The notes below the pieces were generated by a model that saw only the letters and a list, made by a program, of their open reading frames with translations, ran no database searches and was not told where the DNA came from. The position numbers and the translations under genes are program-made. This document shows, piece by piece, positions 18,275 through 27,001 of a DNA stretch of 64,000 bases. Location: assembly GCA_964440935.1 (NCBI GenBank), contig CAYTTY010000004.1:62001-126000 (forward strand). Direction: 5' to 3'. The stretch is from WJJR01 sp964440935. Lineage in GTDB: Bacteria > Zixibacteria > MSB-5A5 > WJJR01. Numbering within the stretch: position 1 is the first letter of the stretch; the number at the start of each line of letters is the position of its first letter.

Positions 18275-19426
18275 GTGACAATGACGGCCGACAAATTCAC
18301 AACAGAGTACTGCCGCAGCCTGGTTGATCCGCGTTGGATCGGCAAGCGTGTGGCGGTGGCCATGTCCGGCGGTGTGGACTCATCGGTCGCGGCGGTGATT
18401 CTGGCGAAGGCCGGATGCGACGTGATCGGTGTGACAATGAAGTTGTGGGACTATAACGACGTCGGTGGCGATGCACAGCGTGACGGACAATGCTGCACGG
18501 TGGATGCGTTCAACCGTTGCCGGGCGGTGGCCGATCAGCATGACTTTCCGCATTACACGCTCGATTTCACCGAACAGTTCTCAAACGACGTGATCAAGTA
18601 CTTTGTGTCCGAATATCGGCGGGCACGCACGCCGAATCCGTGTATCGTCTGCAATTCACGCGTCCGCTGGCCCGCACTGTGGGAGAAAATGGCGGCGCTT
18701 GGGTGCGAAGCCATTGCGACGGGGCACTATGCGAAGTTGTCTCACGGCGACAACGGTGACGTCGACCTGTGTCGCGCAGCCGATCCCGAGCGCGATCAGA
18801 CATACTTCCTCTGGGATGTTGGACGCGAGCATTTTCAGCGGACCATATTCCCATTGGGCACACTGACGAAGCCGCAGATCCGCCAAATGGCGCGTGCATG
18901 GAAACTGCCGACGGCCGAAACACCTGAAAGCCGTGACATCTGTTTTGTCGCCGATGGTGATTTGACGCGCTTCATGCACGAGCGCTCGCAACAGGATCGT
19001 GTGGACGATACCTCCGGGCTAATCGTCGACCGCGATGGGAACGTTCTGGGTCAGCACAGCGGTTTCGAGTCATACACCATTGGACAGCGCAAAGGTCTGG
19101 GTGTTGCCGTCGGACGGCCGCAGTATGTCACGCACATCGATTCGGAGTCCCATCGCGTTGCGATTGGTGATGATGCCGATTTGCTGACCACCACCTGTCG
19201 CATTGCGAAGACTCACTGGTTGACGAACGTCAACGGTGATGACATTCGCGCGCAGATTCGTTATCGCCATCACGCCGCACCGGCATCGCTTTACATCGAC
19301 TCACCCAATACCGCGACCATTGAGTTTGCCGAGCCGCAGCGCGCGATCACACCGGGCCAGTCGGCGGTGGTGTATGATGGTGATCGTGTGTTAGGGGGTG
19401 GGGTGATCGAGGCGGTGAATGAGTGA
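18275..19426 (+). CDS. mnmA: tRNA-specific 2-thiouridylase MnmA
   Basis: About 383 residues. The ATP pyrophosphatase P-loop AVAMSGGVDSSVAA is near the N-terminus. Catalytic Cys123 sits in NPCIVCN and the partner Cys223 in SRDICFVADGD; both are the conserved MnmA cysteines. The C-terminal TldA-like/beta-barrel region includes GQRKGLGVA and the family's usual ending (ITPGQSAVVYDGDRVLGGG). MnmA thiolates U34 of tRNA Lys/Glu/Gln. GTG 18275 (or ATG 18281; TTG 18269 is also in frame) follows the desulfurase stop, indicating a coupled two-gene sulfur-relay operon. Confidence 0.95.
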   Translation: MTMTADKFTTEYCRSLVDPRWIGKRVAVAMSGGVDSSVAAVILAKAGCDVIGVTMKLWDYNDVGGDAQRDGQCCTVDAFNRCRAVADQHDFPHYTLDFTEQFSNDVIKYFVSEYRRARTPNPCIVCNSRVRWPALWEKMAALGCEAIATGHYAKLSHGDNGDVDLCRAADPERDQTYFLWDVGREHFQRTIFPLGTLTKPQIRQMARAWKLPTAETPESRDICFVADGDLTRFMHERSQQDRVDDTSGLIVDRDGNVLGQHSGFESYTIGQRKGLGVAVGRPQYVTHIDSESHRVAIGDDADLLTTTCRIAKTHWLTNVNGDDIRAQIRYRHHAAPASLYIDSPNTATIEFAEPQRAITPGQSAVVYDGDRVLGGGVIEAVNE

Positions 19427-19447
19427 TTGGTTACCTCAATGAATGGC

Positions 19448-19525
19448 GGGTGCCACGGGCCTTCGGGCCCGTGCGTCCGCGTCTGCACAATCCGCCGTCG
19501 ACGCCCCTCAAGACCCGTGGCACCC
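19448..19525. repeat. 'GGGTGCCACGGG' palindromic repeat
   Basis: A 78-base imperfect palindrome. GGGTGCCACGGGCCTTCGGG at the left is mirrored by CCTCAAGACCCGTGGCACCC at the right, with an inner CGGGCCTTCGGGCCCG hairpin. The internal segment 'GTGCGTCCGCGTCTGCACAA' also occurs, inverted, in the element at 29690-29710. It lies between mnmA and the convergent small-gene operon. Confidence 0.7.
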
Positions 19526-19557
19526 AATCACTGCCTTTGAGACTTAGGGATACACAC

Positions 19558-19734
19558 TCAGGAAAAGAACATATCCAACGGGGGGGTCCGTGTCGGATCC
19601 AACCGGATCGGCTCGAAAGTGTCGCCGTGCCAGATGATCAGGCAACTGGGGCAGACCCATTGTTTGTTGTTCTGCTCGAGTGGTGAGTGGCAGAAACGGC
19701 AGATGGTTGGTTGTTTTCTGGCCTGCTTCTTCAT
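19558..19734 (-). CDS. Small zinc-ribbon protein, 58 residues
   Basis: Start ATG 19734 (MKKQARKQPTICRFCHSPLE), six bases after the stop of the upstream membrane gene. Two CxxC knuckles (CRFC and CPSC) separated by 14 residues predict a zinc ribbon. The C-terminus is short and Pro/Asp-rich. Function unknown. The last gene of a three-gene minus-strand operon. Confidence 0.6.
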   Translation of the reverse strand: MKKQARKQPTICRFCHSPLEQNNKQWVCPSCLIIWHGDTFEPIRLDPTRTPPLDMFFS

Positions 19735-19739
19735 GGCAC

Positions 19740-20066
19740 TCACTCCGAGCGAAAGAGCAACATTGCCGTTGTGGCCACAACGAACAGCGGGAAGGTCTTT
19801 GCCGGCGACCAACACGGCATGATCATCAGCAAGACGACCGCCATTGCCGCCGACGGCAGAATCACGTATCGCAATATGTTAAAAGTGAGTTTGGTGGCTT
19901 TGCCGACCAAGAGCAGGAGGAACGCGGACGCCAGAACCCAAAACGCCCACTTGGCGGGCTCACCGAACTGGGATTCGATCGCGGTATTGAGTCCGGCCAG
20001 TTGGCTCCACAGGTCGTTGATGAAGACCTGCACGGTTCCGAGAATATAGGCGAGTAGTCCGGGCAT
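19740..20066 (-). CDS. Small integral membrane protein, 108 residues
   Basis: Three hydrophobic stretches are visible: AKWAFWVLASAFLLLLVG, then ILPSAAMAVVLLMIMPCW, then FPLFVVATTAMLLF. An amphipathic N-terminal region (GLLAYILGTVQVFINDLW) precedes them. No recognised family. The ATG at 20066 overlaps the stop of the upstream 84-residue gene (ATGA arrangement), so translation is probably coupled. Confidence 0.6.
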   Translation of the reverse strand: MPGLLAYILGTVQVFINDLWSQLAGLNTAIESQFGEPAKWAFWVLASAFLLLLVGKATKLTFNILRYVILPSAAMAVVLLMIMPCWSPAKTFPLFVVATTAMLLFRSE

Positions 20067-20320
20067 CAGGGCGCCGTGTCAACGTCGTGCGTATCGCACG
20101 GTGATTTGGTGTCAACGGGCTCGATGGTTAATGACGATTCGCCGACCTCGGAGAGCCCATTCATCCGGTCGGTGAGGAAGTTGCGGGAGGTGATCCACTT
20201 TTGTGACAGCCGCATGATTTCATCCTGGGTGGAATCATCCTCCCAGTCGACCACCAGGCTGTCGACGTGTTCGCCGTGGACCAGCAAGTTGTCCATCGTC
20301 AGAATGTAGCGGACCTTCAT
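20066..20320 (-). CDS. Small soluble protein of unknown function, 84 residues
   Basis: Start ATG 20320 (MKVRYILTMDNLLVHGEHVD), preceded on the minus strand by GGGAGGGGTCGCGCC, a strong ribosome site. That decides against the longer frame from 20479. It is acidic overall, with an N-terminal beta-like segment, a central helix and a polar tail. I do not recognise it. First gene of the three-gene operon with the membrane and zinc-ribbon proteins. Confidence 0.55.
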   Translation of the reverse strand: MKVRYILTMDNLLVHGEHVDSLVVDWEDDSTQDEIMRLSQKWITSRNFLTDRMNGLSEVGESSLTIEPVDTKSPCDTHDVDTAP

Positions 20321-20855
20321 GGCGCGACCCCTCCCGTCACAGGTGCGATGTGTCTTTGCCGAAGGGGTCAATTGCAACGCCAATGCCAACAGTCGCATTT
20401 CCTTGCGTTGCGTGCCGCTGTCCATTAGGGGCTTGCTGTGCAAGACCTTAGCAGGGACCACGCGGTGCGAATTCTGCACATCCCAGACAATTTAACTCCG
20501 CTGGGCACGTCGATTGTTGGGTATGTCCCACAGTGTGTTGCGGGGGTGCCAAGCGGGGGATTGGGAATAGAGTTGAATTCATTTCGGTCGGAAAATGGGG
20601 TGCAGCATCCTAATGGACGTATTGAAAGGGTCGTAGACGTTTTGATTTTCTGCGTCGAAAGAAGGATCATTCGTAGGGGCGTACTGAGTACGCCCTGTGA
20701 CCGTTATGGTTATGCGCAAAGGGCGTATTCAACACGCCCCTACGAGTACATTCAGATTCCGGTACTCACTCGTCCTGTCGTGATATCGAACCCATCCTAA
20801 TCTATTCACTCCTTCGTCGTGAATGGACAAGGGGTGGGGCACCCCAGCCGGACTC
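20321..20855. other. Intergenic stretch between two minus-strand operons
   Basis: No supported gene. It contains the 71-base GTAGGGGCG palindrome (20673-20743). The upstream regulatory region of the small-gene operon should lie near 20330-20450, but no clear promoter motif is seen. Confidence 0.4.
20673..20743. repeat. 71-base compound palindrome (GTAGGGGCG family), copy 1
   Basis: The outer arms GTAGGGGCGTA...ACGCCCCTAC enclose two internal hairpins: GGGCGTACTGAGTACGCCC at the left and GGGCGTATTCAACACGCCC at the right. The same 71-base structure, differing mostly in the 25-base middle, recurs at 48032-48102. Confidence 0.8.
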
Positions 20856-21428
20856 TTACGCTCGAAACAGCGGATGCATCTCCGCAATCCGTTCATGCAA
20901 TGTCGCCCGGTAGTGCAATCCACCGTTTTCGGTATGGCGCATGATCTCCCCGAATGTCGGGAATTCCGGCGGTTCCGCCCAGCGGGACTCGCGGATTTCA
21001 TCGTGGTCGGTGTGGGCGATCTCTGCCTGATCGGTGGTGGCGGTGAAGATGTGGGAATGCCACTCGATATCGCCGAGTGTCGATGACTGGAAGATCACAT
21101 TGGTGCGCAACAGGTAATGACCGAGTGTGATGGGCAGTCCGGTTTCTTCGAACGCTTCACGCTGCGCGCCATCTTCAAGCGATTCCCCCGGCTTCAGTCC
21201 GCCCGACGGAGCACGGTACAGCCCTTCCGGGTAGAACGGCTTCGCGATGACCGCAATGAGGCCATTGCGCTCGATGTAGAGCGTGATGTCGTGATGCCGT
21301 CCGTGTTTCTGGCTCCTGGTGATGATCCCGTGGTCGTGTTCGGTAATTGGTTGATGGTGGTTCCATTCGCGCGGGGTGCCGTAACGCTCTTCCCATGCGG
21401 CAATGGCCTCAGGCGGGATGAAGATCAC
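20856..21428 (-). CDS. Nudix hydrolase
   Basis: 190 residues. A perfect Nudix box Gx5Ex7REUxEExGU runs from G76 to L98 (APSGGLKPGESLEDGAQREA, then FEETGL). This predicts hydrolysis of a nucleoside diphosphate linked to another group, with Mg bound by the Glu residues. Substrate unknown: no extra signature for MutT, ADP-ribose or CoA. The N-terminal ~55 residues are His-rich. The start codon overlaps the stop of the upstream thioesterase gene (ATGA), so the gene is the last of a three-gene coupled operon. Confidence 0.88.
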   Translation of the reverse strand: MIFIPPEAIAAWEERYGTPREWNHHQPITEHDHGIITRSQKHGRHHDITLYIERNGLIAVIAKPFYPEGLYRAPSGGLKPGESLEDGAQREAFEETGLPITLGHYLLRTNVIFQSSTLGDIEWHSHIFTATTDQAEIAHTDHDEIRESRWAEPPEFPTFGEIMRHTENGGLHYRATLHERIAEMHPLFRA

Positions 21429-21904
21429 GACGAAACCTTGCTGTCATCTGCTTTAGGTCGCAGGACGGCCATGGTAAACAGCCCGACACACGCCGGCTTG
21501 TTCACGCCCGCTTCCGTCACCGTTGCCTCAACCACGGCGGTCCGTCCGCCCAAACGAATCACCCGTGCTACGGCGACTGCACGTTTCCTGGCCACCGGCT
21601 CCAGGAAATTGAATTTGAATTCAATCGTAACCACCTCGGTGCCAAGGGGCAGTATGGTCAAGCAGGCAAACGTCGCGGCCGTGTCGGCCAGTGATGACAG
21701 CGCGCCGCCATGGGCAACACCGAGATACTGACGAATCTGCGGCTGAATTGGCATACTGACGGTCACCGTGCCTGATCCGATCTCATCGACCCGCATTTTC
21801 AATAGTTGCAGAAAGGGGACGTCGCGGAACCGTCTGCGGAATGCGCGCAATTGGGTCTTGGAGTGCGCGACCGGCTTGGTCTTACTGGTTCGCTTGCGCG
21901 GCAT
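21425..21904 (-). CDS. PaaI-type hotdog-fold thioesterase
   Basis: 159 residues from ATG 21904, which overlaps the stop of the upstream peptidase gene (TAATG). The Lys/Arg-rich N-terminal ~35 residues are unusual and probably an extension. The hotdog core has the PaaI signature YLGVAHGGALSSLADTAATF, where the active-site region is H-G-G-A-x-x-x-x-x-D, and the strand EFKFNFLEPV. Such enzymes hydrolyse acyl-CoA thioesters; the substrate cannot be read. It is coupled to a peptidase and a Nudix hydrolase, suggesting housekeeping clean-up functions, but that is speculation. Confidence 0.85.
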   Translation of the reverse strand: MPRKRTSKTKPVAHSKTQLRAFRRRFRDVPFLQLLKMRVDEIGSGTVTVSMPIQPQIRQYLGVAHGGALSSLADTAATFACLTILPLGTEVVTIEFKFNFLEPVARKRAVAVARVIRLGGRTAVVEATVTEAGVNKPACVGLFTMAVLRPKADDSKVSS

Positions 21905-23094
21905 TACGCAACGACCTTGACCAATTCGGTTTGCAGGGGCAGCGTCGTGACAACCGCCTTCCCGTCCTGGATCAACACGTCGACTTCGAGCCGAATGCCA
22001 AAGTCCGGGAGATAGATTCCCGGTTCGACCGAGAAGCACATGCCGTCGGTCAGGCGTCGCTGATCCTGTGTTTCGAGATTGTCGATGTTCGGCCCGACAC
22101 CGTGGACTTCGGTTCCGATCGAGTGGCCGGTGCGGTGGATGAAGTAGTCGCCGTACCCGGCATCGGTGATCACCTTGCGTGCGACATCATCGATTTCAAA
22201 GCCGCGGACGTCCCGACCTGACTCCAAGGTCTTGTTGGCAAAGGCGATGGCATCGTCGCGGGCTTTCTTCACGATCTCAAACACCTGCTGAACCTTGTCG
22301 GGGACGTTGGAGCCGGTGTAGCCCATCCAGGTAATGTCGGCGTAGACCATATTCTCGGTTTTTTCGCGCGCCCAGATGTCGAGCAGGACAACCTGATCGG
22401 GTCCCATCAGCGCCGACTTTTCGGCGGTCGGTTCGTAATGAGGACTGCCGGCGTTGGCGTCGACAGCGCAAATCGGCCCGTCGTCGGTCTTCAGGCCGCA
22501 CTTCTCGAACTCGTTGCGGATCCACGAGACCACGTCGAATTCGTTCAACGACTTGCCATCGCGGATCGCCTCCGCGATCAGCTTGAACGCCTTGTCCTTA
22601 ATCTCACCGACGTGCTTATACGCGCGACGGTGCCCGGCAATCTGTTCCGGAGTCCAGCAGGCAAGGAAACGGGCGATAAGGTCGGCGGAGGTAACGATCT
22701 GTTTGTCCCATCCGCGCAGTTTCTCAATCAGCCCAGCGTCGACTTTCGCGACGTATGGAATCGCATTATCGGGGGAATACTCCATGGCGATTCGTTTGGC
22801 ACCCGAGACAGTCTCTTTGAGTACGTCATCCTGCTCTTTCCAACTCAGGTAGTGACGTTTATCGCCGTCGAGGTGGGCAAACTGGTCGCCCTCCATACGG
22901 TGATGGATAAACACCGGTTTCCCCGATTGGGGGATCCAGGCATACCAGCGGCGCGTGACAATTCCCCGCGGGCCAGCGATCTCCCGGGCGATCGAATTGG
23001 ATCCGTGAAAGTCATACAGCAGCCAGCCATCGAGCGAATCATCGGTCAGCGCTTGTTGAATCTTGTCTGTCGATACGAGCATCGGTACGAGCAT
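21904..23094 (-). CDS. M24-family Xaa-Pro aminopeptidase-like protein
   Basis: About 396 residues. Start ATG 23094 is preferred because GAGGAG lies 8 bases upstream on the minus strand; an in-frame ATG at 23160 is less likely. The N-terminal creatinase-like domain is followed by a C-terminal pita-bread metallopeptidase domain. The five metal ligands appear in order: Asp in LLDIWA, Asp in VYADITW, His in HRTGHSIGTEVHG, Glu in FSVEPGIYL, Glu in IRLEVDVLI. The function is probably removal of N-terminal residues before proline, or another M24 dipeptidase activity. First gene of a coupled minus-strand operon (M24, thioesterase, Nudix). Confidence 0.9.
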   Translation of the reverse strand: MLVPMLVSTDKIQQALTDDSLDGWLLYDFHGSNSIAREIAGPRGIVTRRWYAWIPQSGKPVFIHHRMEGDQFAHLDGDKRHYLSWKEQDDVLKETVSGAKRIAMEYSPDNAIPYVAKVDAGLIEKLRGWDKQIVTSADLIARFLACWTPEQIAGHRRAYKHVGEIKDKAFKLIAEAIRDGKSLNEFDVVSWIRNEFEKCGLKTDDGPICAVDANAGSPHYEPTAEKSALMGPDQVVLLDIWAREKTENMVYADITWMGYTGSNVPDKVQQVFEIVKKARDDAIAFANKTLESGRDVRGFEIDDVARKVITDAGYGDYFIHRTGHSIGTEVHGVGPNIDNLETQDQRRLTDGMCFSVEPGIYLPDFGIRLEVDVLIQDGKAVVTTLPLQTELVKVVA

Positions 23095-23240
23095 CGGTCG
23101 TCTCCTCACATGAACTGACCAATCAATGGGAACGGGTGAATCGGAACAAGGGGCATCCACCCGAATCCGTCAATTCTCGACGGAGTTTGTTGACAATGCC
23201 TGGATGTGCGTTTATGATCGCGTCGGCGGGATCTGAGATC

Positions 23241-23534
23241 ATGAGTATCACTTACGATGAAGTCATCCACACAGCGAAGCTGGCGCGGTTGCGTCTAACC
23301 GACGCCGAATTGGACCGGTTCAGCCACGAGTTGGCGCGCATCACTGAATACATGGACCAACTGAAAGAAGCGGTTGGCCAGCTCGGTAATGACGAAGTCC
23401 CGGCCGTTCGCACCGATAGTCGGATGACATTGCGACCCGATAAGATTGAGCGGTGGTTCGATTCGTCGGTGGTATTGCGGGCGGCGCCCGATACCAAGGG
23501 TCATCTGTTCCGAGTCCCCAAAGTGATCGGATGA
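23241..23534 (+). CDS. gatC: Asp-tRNA(Asn)/Glu-tRNA(Gln) amidotransferase subunit C
   Basis: 97 residues, the normal GatC length. MSITYDEVIHTAKLARLRLT followed by DAELDRFSHELARITEYMDQ is the standard N-terminus, and the C-terminal LRPDKIERWFD...FRVPKVIG is the usual ending ('LR.D.......L.NAP....FFVPKVI'). GatC stabilises the GatA/GatB amidase that makes Gln-tRNA or Asn-tRNA by transamidation. Start ATG 23241 is chosen from homology, since an upstream extension has no family counterpart. gatA and gatB are not in the window. The gene lies just before the KDO operon. Confidence 0.93.
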   Translation: MSITYDEVIHTAKLARLRLTDAELDRFSHELARITEYMDQLKEAVGQLGNDEVPAVRTDSRMTLRPDKIERWFDSSVVLRAAPDTKGHLFRVPKVIG

Positions 23535-23600
23535 TCACCGACCCGTTTCCCTGTTACCGCCTGTCGAGACTTCACCTTTTCAACGAGCCGTGACTGCCCA

Positions 23601-24335
23601 ATGAACCCACACACCGTTTGCGGCATCATTCCGGCCCGCATTGGTTCCCAACGATTTCCCCGGAAGCCGTTGGCGGAGATCGCCGGACGTCCCTTGTTGG
23701 AATGGGTTGTTCGCGGGTGCACAAAATCGAAGACCGTTGGCCGGTGGATTGTCGCGACCGATGACCGGCGCATTGGTGCGCTCGCTCACAATCTCGGTGT
23801 CGAGGCAATCATCACACCGCGCACACTGAAGAGCGGTTCGGATCGTGTGGCATATGTCGCACGCGGGTTGAGTTCGAAGATCATCGTCAACTGGCAGGGG
23901 GATGAGTGGCTCCCCGACGGGCGGCCAATTGATCAGTTGGTCGACACGTTGCGACGCAACCGCCAGACCCATGTGGCCACGCTCGCGCGCCGATTGGATC
24001 CCGTTGAGGCAAAAAATCCGAATCGTGTAAAAGTTGTGCTTTCCTCGTCGAAGCATGCGTTGTACTTTTCGCGGGCGTCGATACCATACAGTCCCCATCG
24101 TTCGTCGCCCACATTGCTCCATGTCGGAGCGTATGCGTTTGAACGGCAGACATTATCGCAGTTTGCTTCGTGGCCGAAGACGCCCTTGGAACGCCGGGAG
24201 CAGCTTGAGCAATTGCGTTTACTGGAGCATGATGTGCCGATTGTTGTCACCATTTCGCGCGTGCAAACGTTCGGGGTTGACACACCGGCCGATGCCCGGT
24301 TATTGGAACGATATCTAAGACGAAGGCGCCAATAA
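23601..24335 (+). CDS. kdsB: 3-deoxy-manno-octulosonate cytidylyltransferase
   Basis: 244 residues. N-terminal IIPARIGSQRFPRKPLAEIA is the nucleotide-sugar cytidylyltransferase signature (IPARxxSxRxPxKPL). VNWQGDEWLPDG replaces the usual 'NVQGDEP', and VGAYAFERQTL matches the substrate-binding strand. The enzyme activates KDO with CTP for lipopolysaccharide inner-core synthesis in the cytoplasm. Next genes: pyrG (makes the CTP), kdsA, kdsC and kdsD, giving the entire KDO branch. Ile-rich starts and spacing (18 bases to pyrG) suggest an operon. Confidence 0.93.
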   Translation: MNPHTVCGIIPARIGSQRFPRKPLAEIAGRPLLEWVVRGCTKSKTVGRWIVATDDRRIGALAHNLGVEAIITPRTLKSGSDRVAYVARGLSSKIIVNWQGDEWLPDGRPIDQLVDTLRRNRQTHVATLARRLDPVEAKNPNRVKVVLSSSKHALYFSRASIPYSPHRSSPTLLHVGAYAFERQTLSQFASWPKTPLERREQLEQLRLLEHDVPIVVTISRVQTFGVDTPADARLLERYLRRRRQ

Positions 24336-24353
24336 AAAGGGGAGGCACTCGAC

Positions 24354-26012
24354 GTGGCGGCTCACCAGTCAAAACACATTTTTGTAACGGGTGGGGTGGT
24401 ATCCTCATTAGGAAAGGGTATCGCGTCGGCATCGATTGGATTGCTGCTGAAACGGCGCGGCCTTACGGTCGGATTGCAAAAATTCGATCCGTACATTAAT
24501 GTCGATCCCGGAACGATGAACCCGTTCCAACACGGCGAAGTGTTTGTCCTGGATGACGGCGCCGAAACCGATCTTGATCTGGGCCATTACGAACGGTTCC
24601 TGTCCGAGAATTTGACGCAGAAGAGCAATGTCACCACCGGGCAGGTATACGAAACGGTCATCCAGCGGGAACGCCGCGGCGACTATCTCGGTGCGACCGT
24701 GCAAGTGATTCCCCACGTGACCAACGAAATCAAGTCGCGTCTGCGTCGCATCGAAAAGCACAATGGTCCACTCGATGTGGTGATTACCGAGATCGGTGGC
24801 ACGGTCGGCGATATTGAATCGTTACCGTTTCTGGAGGCGATTCGCCAGATGCACCTCGAGTCGCCACCGCAGAGCACGCTGTTCATTCATCTGACATTGG
24901 TTCCATATATCAGCACCGCCGGCGAGCCGAAGACGAAGCCGACGCAGCATTCGGTCAAGGCGTTGCGCGAGATCGGGATTCAGCCACATATCCTGTTGTG
25001 CCGCACGCAATCGCCACTCGACGACGCTTTGCGCAGCAAGATCGGCTTATTCTGTAACGTGGCGGCCGAATCGGTATTCTCGGCCGTCGATGTGCCGTCG
25101 GTGTATGAAGTTCCGCTCCGCTATCGCGAGCAGAAGCTCGACGACGTGCTGTGCCGGATGCTGAATATCAGTGCCCCGCCACCGGAACTCGATGATTGGC
25201 AGGAGATAGTGAATCGCATTTCCAACCCGAGCCGTACGGTGCGCATTGCGATTTGCGGGAAGTACGTTAATTTGAAGGACGCGTATAAGTCGATCCTCGA
25301 GGCGTTTGTCCATGCCGGCGTGGGCAACGATGCGCGCGTTGAGCTCGAATGGATTTCATCGGAGACCATCAAGAAGAATGGTGCCGAACGCTATCTCGAC
25401 AATGTCGACGGCCTGTTGATCCCGGGCGGGTTCGGCGAGCGCGGCGTGGAAGGCAAAATCGAAGCGATTCACTTCGTCCGCGAACACGGGATACCGTTCT
25501 TCGGCATCTGCTTGGGGATGCAGTGCGCGGTGATCGAGTTTGCCCGCAATGTGTGCGGGTTGGACAATGCGCAATCGACCGAGTTCAATCGCGAGGCCGA
25601 ACATCCGGTTATCACGCTGCTCTCCGAGCAACGCGAGATTGTCAACATGGGCGGTACTATGCGCCTGGGTGCGTACCCGTGTGTTCTGGCCGATGGCAGC
25701 AAGTCGAACCGTGCCTACGGGGAATCGCAAGTCTCCGAGCGGCATCGTCATCGCTACGAATTCAACAACAACTACCGTGACCACCTATTCAATTCCGGCA
25801 TGACTCCGGCCGGGTTGTCGCCGGATGGCGCCCTCGTGGAGATCGTTGAGATTCCTTCGCATCCGTGGTTTGTTGGGGTGCAATTCCATCCGGAGCTGAA
25901 ATCCCGTCCGACCAACCCCCATCCGCTGTTCCGGGACTTCGTGGCCGCTGCGGTGCGGTTTCGCGAGTCGCGGCAGGCCTCGACGATGGTGCCGTCGAAG
26001 TCGTCGGGTTGA
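24354..26012 (+). CDS. pyrG: CTP synthase
   Basis: 552 residues, full length. The N-terminal synthetase domain has KHIFVTGGVVSSLGKGIASA (P-loop) and LKFDPYIN-like LQKFDPYINVDPGTMNPFQH. The C-terminal class-I glutaminase domain has the nucleophile elbow FFGICLGMQCAVIEFARNV and the catalytic FHPE in GVQFHPELKSRPTNPHPLF. It makes CTP from UTP using glutamine. GTG 24354 is the start, with AGGGGAGG upstream. It sits between kdsB and kdsA, supplying CTP for the KdsB reaction, a recurring arrangement in LPS-producing bacteria. Confidence 0.97.
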   Translation: MAAHQSKHIFVTGGVVSSLGKGIASASIGLLLKRRGLTVGLQKFDPYINVDPGTMNPFQHGEVFVLDDGAETDLDLGHYERFLSENLTQKSNVTTGQVYETVIQRERRGDYLGATVQVIPHVTNEIKSRLRRIEKHNGPLDVVITEIGGTVGDIESLPFLEAIRQMHLESPPQSTLFIHLTLVPYISTAGEPKTKPTQHSVKALREIGIQPHILLCRTQSPLDDALRSKIGLFCNVAAESVFSAVDVPSVYEVPLRYREQKLDDVLCRMLNISAPPPELDDWQEIVNRISNPSRTVRIAICGKYVNLKDAYKSILEAFVHAGVGNDARVELEWISSETIKKNGAERYLDNVDGLLIPGGFGERGVEGKIEAIHFVREHGIPFFGICLGMQCAVIEFARNVCGLDNAQSTEFNREAEHPVITLLSEQREIVNMGGTMRLGAYPCVLADGSKSNRAYGESQVSERHRHRYEFNNNYRDHLFNSGMTPAGLSPDGALVEIVEIPSHPWFVGVQFHPELKSRPTNPHPLFRDFVAAAVRFRESRQASTMVPSKSSG

Positions 26013-26134
26013 AGGCCTGAGCCCTTCAGGGGACGTTAGTGGACGGGGCTGAGGCCCCAGTTGAACCAGCCCATTGGATTTACCCCATTCTGCCGTATAT
26101 TCCAGATTCGGTCAGAAACCGAATCTGACGAGCG

Positions 26135-27001
26135 ATGCCTATGACGACTCCGGTACAAGCGGTGCGACCATTCCCAATCGGCGATCTCACGATCGGTGGC
26201 CCCGATTTGCTGTGGATTATGGGCCCGTGCCTTTTGGAGTCAGAGGATATGGCGCTCCGCGTGGCGCAACGGCTGGCCGATGAGGCCGCCAAGTCGAAGC
26301 GGCAGATCGTTTTCAAAGGATCGTTCGATAAGGCCAACCGGATGAGTGGCGACTCCCCGCGGGGGCATGGAATCGAGGAGGGAATGAAGATCCTCGGACG
26401 GGTGAAAGCCGAGACCGGTCTGCCCGTGACGACCGATATCCATCACCCGGAAGATGCGCCGAGCGTCGCCGCTGTGGTCGACTTACTGCAAATTCCGGCC
26501 TTTCTGTGCAGACAGACTGATCTGGTCGTCGCGGCCGCCAAGACGATGAAAGCGGTGAATATCAAGAAGGGCCAGTTCCTCTCACCTCGGAATATGGAGC
26601 ATGTTGCTTCCAAGGCGGTCGGTGCGGGGAATGCCGACGTGATTCTCACCGAACGCGGGACCACATTCGGTTATGGCGATTTGGTGGTCGACTGCCGGTC
26701 GCTGCCGATCATGCGGCGGACCGGATTTCCGGTCTGTTTCGATGCCTCGCACTCGGTGCAGTCTCCGGGTGCCGGAGGCGGCCGCTCCGGCGGACAGCGC
26801 GAGTTCCTGCTGCCGCTGATTCGTGCGGCGCTGGCGGTCGGTGTCGATGCGATCTTTTGTGAAGTGCATCCCGATCCACGCCATGCGGCCAGTGATCGGG
26901 AAACACAGTGGCCGCTGGATCAGATTGATGATGTCTTCCGCAATGCCGATCCGTTGGAAGAGCATCGTCGCAGCATATTGGAGTTTGAGGGTGCCCACTA
27001 G
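26135..27001 (+). CDS. kdsA: 3-deoxy-8-phosphooctulonate (KDO-8-P) synthase
   Basis: 288 residues. Recognised by GPCLLESEDMALRVAQRLAD, VFKGSFDKANRMSGDSPRG (the PEP and arabinose-5-phosphate site KGSFDKANR), PVTTDIHHPEDA, LQIPAFLCRQTDLVVAAAKT, and CFDASHSVQ. It condenses PEP with D-arabinose-5-phosphate. The fit to the KdsA family is complete, including the length. kdsC overlaps its final codons, so translation is coupled. The CTP synthase gene ends 122 bases before this start. Confidence 0.96.
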   Translation: MPMTTPVQAVRPFPIGDLTIGGPDLLWIMGPCLLESEDMALRVAQRLADEAAKSKRQIVFKGSFDKANRMSGDSPRGHGIEEGMKILGRVKAETGLPVTTDIHHPEDAPSVAAVVDLLQIPAFLCRQTDLVVAAAKTMKAVNIKKGQFLSPRNMEHVASKAVGAGNADVILTERGTTFGYGDLVVDCRSLPIMRRTGFPVCFDASHSVQSPGAGGGRSGGQREFLLPLIRAALAVGVDAIFCEVHPDPRHAASDRETQWPLDQIDDVFRNADPLEEHRRSILEFEGAH

